From the NCBI GenBank assembly GCA_030407085.1, contig CM059584.1:141474001-141538000 (forward strand): a DNA stretch of 64,000 nucleotides. The letters run 5' to 3'. Below, piece by piece: positions 59,857-64,000 of this stretch (positions are counted from its first letter, which is position 1; the number at the start of each line of letters is the position of its first letter). Both the position numbers and the translations under genes were made by a program. The DNA comes from Trichopria drosophilae. Lineage: Eukaryota; Arthropoda; Insecta; Hymenoptera; Diapriidae. The notes below the pieces were generated by a model that was not told where the DNA came from, searched no databases, and saw only the letters and a program-made list of their open reading frames with translations.

Positions 59857-59898
59857 TTCGATTAGGATTGATGATCAGGAGATTCGATTAGGATTGAC
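59857..59898 (+). repeat. Small tandem duplication, 26-bp period
   Basis: TTCGATTAGGATTGA occurs twice 26 bases apart, separated by TGATCAGGAGA. Confidence 0.8.
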
Positions 59899-61300
59899 GC
59901 GATAGAGATTTCTAAAATCTGAAATAAGGCACAAGGTGTTACGAAATTGCTTGCCTTCAAAATCTCAATTGCTCTATAAATTGTTATCGTACACGGGAAA
60001 ACCCAAAGAGCTTTTCATTTCAACAATGGAAAATTTCGGCTAGTATTTGACTCGCTGATACCAATTCGAATAGAGTAAACATTCGTCTCGAGCAAAAATG
60101 AAACAAATTATGGGCTGTGGGGAATACGAGTTAAAATATTCTGAGAGCAAAACCGAATTAAAATTTTCTCTTCATGGAAATTATAATTCATTTTTGATGA
60201 GCAAATGTGGGGTTGATAACCTGCAAGACTGGGTTCGTTTGCTCAGGTCAAAACTCTCGTAGGAGTTTAAATTGCTTCGTTTATGTACATTATGGATTTA
60301 TTACGTGTTTATGACCATTAAGTATTTTGTTTTCATTCCAATACGTCATTTTTTCTCACAGAAGAGTTAACTCACTTATGGTACCGCTGCTTTGTTACCC
60401 ATTTTTGCTAACGTTTCAATTTGATATTTCTTCTTTCTATGATGTACACGTTTACTAATAATGAGCCAGCTGTTATACATTTGTGGTTGAAATTATAAAT
60501 AAATACTGAGTTTATAATACATTATTTTTTAGAAGGAGTGAAATATATTCTAGTTTTCAAAAGATGTCGTTGTAAAACCGGCAGAGTAGCCTTTAGTCTG
60601 CCTTTCGTGTGTTAAGTGCCTTCAGTAATATTGTCATAATCAAAGGCTTAAAAATCACAAGACAATTACACGAATATGTCAGCATTGATACCATCTGGAT
60701 TGCAAGATTTCAACATAAAAAACTGATATCTATCTACATATTCCACAAAATAATAATGCAAAATAGTTCTGATCATCTTGTCGGACCACAAAGACAGTCT
60801 TTCTGCTACTAAACTTTTACCGGGAATATCAGTAATTTTATTTAAATTGATGAAAAAAAGATAGAATATAATGATTCCATTTAACTATATATAACGAAAA
60901 TACATTTTTAGCCAATTATTCTACTATACCCGATGCAACAAGTGTAGGTATATATGAGACTTTACGCATGCGCATGAGATATAACTATCTTATAGGCATC
61001 ACTGCGTGCTTAAAGTAGATAGTGGTCATAAACTTTACTGTACTCGTGACAATACGACCTCATGTGACTTACCGATTCTATATTTTTTATTAGTTAAGAA
61101 GGACAAAGAATTATTTGCAATCCCAAGTAGGCAATCAAAAATAATACTGCGAATGTGATGTATAACAATGAAAATTTAGTACCTCTGGTCGAAATCAAAC
61201 CATTGATTGGTTAAATATTAGAAAGTTTTCATATTTACTATTGTAAAGGTATATAGAGCTATTTGCAGTGGCACTGGCCAGCGTCACGTTTATTTGCTAG
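59899..61300. other. No gene seen
   Basis: Mixed, becoming AT-rich. The 67-codon frame at 60609-60812 is unrecognised. ACGCATGCGCATG at 60964-60976 is close to the NRF-1/Ewg binding consensus. Confidence 0.45.
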
Positions 61301-63969
61301 TAGATGATGATTACTGTAAGAACAAAATGGATAGATTTCTAACAGGGACACTCAGAGCAAATAGTAGGGTTGGTTACTCTATAGGCCTGAATGTTATAAA
61401 GGCACCGCAATATTTTATGGTAAAATTAATTATACTGTATGCTTCAGTTACTATTTCTATAGTAAAATTATAGTAAGATCACTTTTTTTTAACTTGTCAT
61501 TATTGGACATTTTTCGACAATTAATGGAAATTAGATTAAAATGCCCTCAAATGAGGTTTCTTCCTGATATGTATTTAATACGTTGTTGATATGTTTTTAT
61601 ATGCATGCAAAAATGATTATATTTTCATCAATTTTCGATTCATTCGATTGTGCCAAATATTTAGATCAATCTTGGTCACTCGAGCAGCTGTATTATTTAA
61701 ATAAATTAAATGTTTCGCAGTAAATATTTTATAAGGGTCCAACCGTATAATTATGCTGAATCACTCCCACTGAATTTGGTGGACAAAATTTGTTAACATA
61801 TCTTTGACAAAAAAAAAATACTTTTCTACAAAAGTACAGTTCCATATATTGCTCACCTAATTTTTAATAATTAAAATGGTGTTTTTACAAGTTTAAACAT
61901 TGTTACATAATAAACATTTGTTTGAAAATCTTTTGGAATTCTGAATAATCAAAAACTTATTAAAATTGAAGAAAACAATCTTTAGTTTTTTTTATTTTTT
62001 TTCATCGAATTTTTCATAAAAGAGATTTTTTTTTTATTACGCAGATATTTTTCATTCACTCTGAATTTTCTCCGAATTGAAAAGTTACAATTCTATCAGC
62101 AACACATTGAAAATAAATAAAAACTGCAATTTTGTAATATCGCTTTTAGTTAATTCATAAACAAGTCAAAAGACGTTAATTGTATTATACTTCCTTATTT
62201 TCTAATAATTTACCATTTTACTTCAATTCTCTTTTAGATTTATCGATTACGTGTATAATTTATCTGCCTTCATAATACTTCTGTGTCTCTACTTTTTAAA
62301 CCTTTTCTTAATGAAGGGAGAATGTGGAATCATTAGAAATTTGATTCCTGGTCATCACAAAATTAATTTAGTTAAGTTCAACACAAAACAATTTCGCTTA
62401 ATTTAGATTTTACATGTGTAACATATTACTATTCATTAGTGTAGATGAGTGTGAGTTAACAAGATAGTCTTTTAAAGGTACATTTGATTTAATCGATTAT
62501 CATTTACGATCTAAATATATGTATTAATATTTTGATTTTCTGTTACATATATTTATGATAATTGTCCATTTTGAAAAAATCAAATTTTTTTTAAACAAAA
62601 CGATTTTTCATGTAGAGTGTAAAATAAGCAGCAGCTGTTAGTAATATACATACAAACTGAAAAAAAATCTCAGCTGTTCAGTCTCTGTTAATGCATATGA
62701 ATCTTTAAAAGCCACTGCATTATTTGCACAATTTTTATCTGCAAAAGTATCTAAAAGCATCGCTTGAATATATCACTCACTGTTTACAAATTTTGTATCC
62801 GAAACTATAAAGTTGTATACCGTGAACTGTCAAATTCGGTGTGAGACAAAGGGTCCTTTTTTTGTCTTAGTTTGTTGAGATCCTCATAAAACTCTAACAA
62901 CTGTACAGATTTTTTTGATAATATTTGAGCTTACGTTCGATAATTTACGTTTACATTTTTTTACTGACAGAGAAAAAAATGGCTTGTTTTGGGATAATAT
63001 TAATGTAAAAAAAAGATTAAATAATTAATATATAATCGCCAGACATAAAATTAATTTGGACTACTAATAACGAGTTTATTGCAAACGAAATTAAAATATA
63101 TTGAAGTCTTTCAGTTATTATTTCATTAATGATAATCTCTAACCAATTTATCATCGAGAGTTCAGAGCACTACGCTAGAACCAATTTATTTCTGACCATT
63201 ACAAAGTTATGTAGTTCACGTAGATTAATATTAGTTATCTATGTAAAATTTGTTACATTTTAAAAATAATTTAAGTGATAGTATCACCTAATTCTAATAA
63301 TATTTTTACAATTATTTACATTATTGTTATTGATTTCATTTTCAAGATCAGTCTTCATCGCTGTCACTATATTGTTTTCCATCTTTTATGGATTAAACCA
63401 AAATGATGCTTTAATAAGAATTTCAGGATGGACATTTCCTCGAGCGTAGAATCACAATCCTAAGCGTCAAATTCTGTTTTACGCCATGTACATTAGAAAT
63501 AGTATCATTTGTTCAGAATCTTACTCAAAGGTACATCTCTTATGGTTAGCATAATTTTTGAAAATCATCCATAATTAATCTTATTTTATAAGAACCGATT
63601 TGTTTATAATAGTCCCCACCACAAAAGAAACTTCTTCGAAACTCTTCAATATTAATTAACAACTTAATAACAAATGAAAAGTAAAGACGACCTAAAGAAA
63701 CTCAAGGAACGTTATTGTTGTGCATTTACCTAATACAACTCTATTAACTTTTTGCAACAGAACCCCCATTCTGTACTTACAGAAACCAATCAGTGTAGAG
63801 AACCAAATTATCCAGGAAGTAAGTAAGGAATTAAACAAGGAATTTCAGAATCAGCTTGAAAGCTTTATGTGACTTTCAGATGCAAATTGAATAATATACG
63901 ATCTTGAAATTAGTCAGTATTTTTGAAGTTGGAATTTAAATAATCATCATATATCGTTTAAAATATTAG
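61301..63969. other. No gene seen; AT-rich
   Basis: 2.7 kb without a frame over 60 codons. TACTGACAGAGAAAAAAATGG at about 62961 looks like a MITE terminus without a visible partner. Confidence 0.5.
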
Positions 63970-64000
63970 TTTATATTTCATTTTACAGGTCTGGGATGCC
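63970..64000 (+). other. Possible 3' splice site and exon start at the window edge
   Basis: TTATATTTCATTTTACAG is a reasonable polypyrimidine tract and AG (63987-63988). The 12 bases that follow (GTCTGGGATGCC) are abruptly GC-richer and in one frame read Val-Trp-Asp-Ala. The window ends there, so this cannot be tested. If true, much of the window could be intron of a plus-strand gene. Confidence 0.25.

Noticed and set aside
1..64000. CRISPR array, bacterial operon, phage or biosynthetic cluster
   Set aside because: The repeats are inverted or tandem without unique spacers of constant length. There are no long ORFs, and base composition and element types are eukaryotic.

Overview
This is a eukaryotic, strongly AT-rich window with no bacterial architecture: no long open frames, no operons, no ribosome binding sites. 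The composition, the density of short palindromic DNA elements (MITEs), two tRNA-like sequences and the CpG-dense islands set in AT-rich DNA suggest an arthropod, most likely an insect. Hymenoptera is a tentative guess. No intact protein-coding gene could be supported. The window reads as intergenic or long-intron DNA. Its last 12 bases may enter an exon.

Layout. 1-1.9 kb: nested inverted repeats, including a MITE inside a larger foldback. 2.3-4.3 kb: dispersed repeats, one pair within the stretch and one with a partner at 16 kb. 4.3-9.3 kb: mostly featureless AT-rich DNA with small GC islands. 9.34-11.06 kb: a 1.7-kb degenerate CAT/ATC domain with strand-asymmetric composition. 11.2-15.7 kb: CpG islands, a tRNA-Thr-like sequence, a MITE relative and a CTGATCAGG repeat patch. 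17.7-30.4 kb: islands alternating with palindromic elements, ending in a 1.41-kb element bounded by a CCCARTCAGCAC inverted repeat, filled with GGACGTCC palindromes and holding a 111-bp tandem array. 31-47 kb: more MITEs (34.4, 34.8, 36.1, 46.6, 47.0 kb), a 10-bp-period repeat at 39.4 kb and homopolymers. 48-50.8 kb: islands and an LTR-like fragment. 52.7-54.05 kb: a decayed, apparently intronless reading frame on the minus strand, the only clear protein-coding relic. 55-64 kb: further islands, one more MITE and a possible splice acceptor at the right edge.

Nothing here forms a pathway. The main processes visible are repeated insertion of non-autonomous TA-flanked elements, local tandem amplification, and retention of about twenty GC/CpG-rich islands that could be conserved regulatory DNA or short exons. 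All calls come from reading the sequence by eye, so arm boundaries are accurate only to a few bases and identities are approximate.
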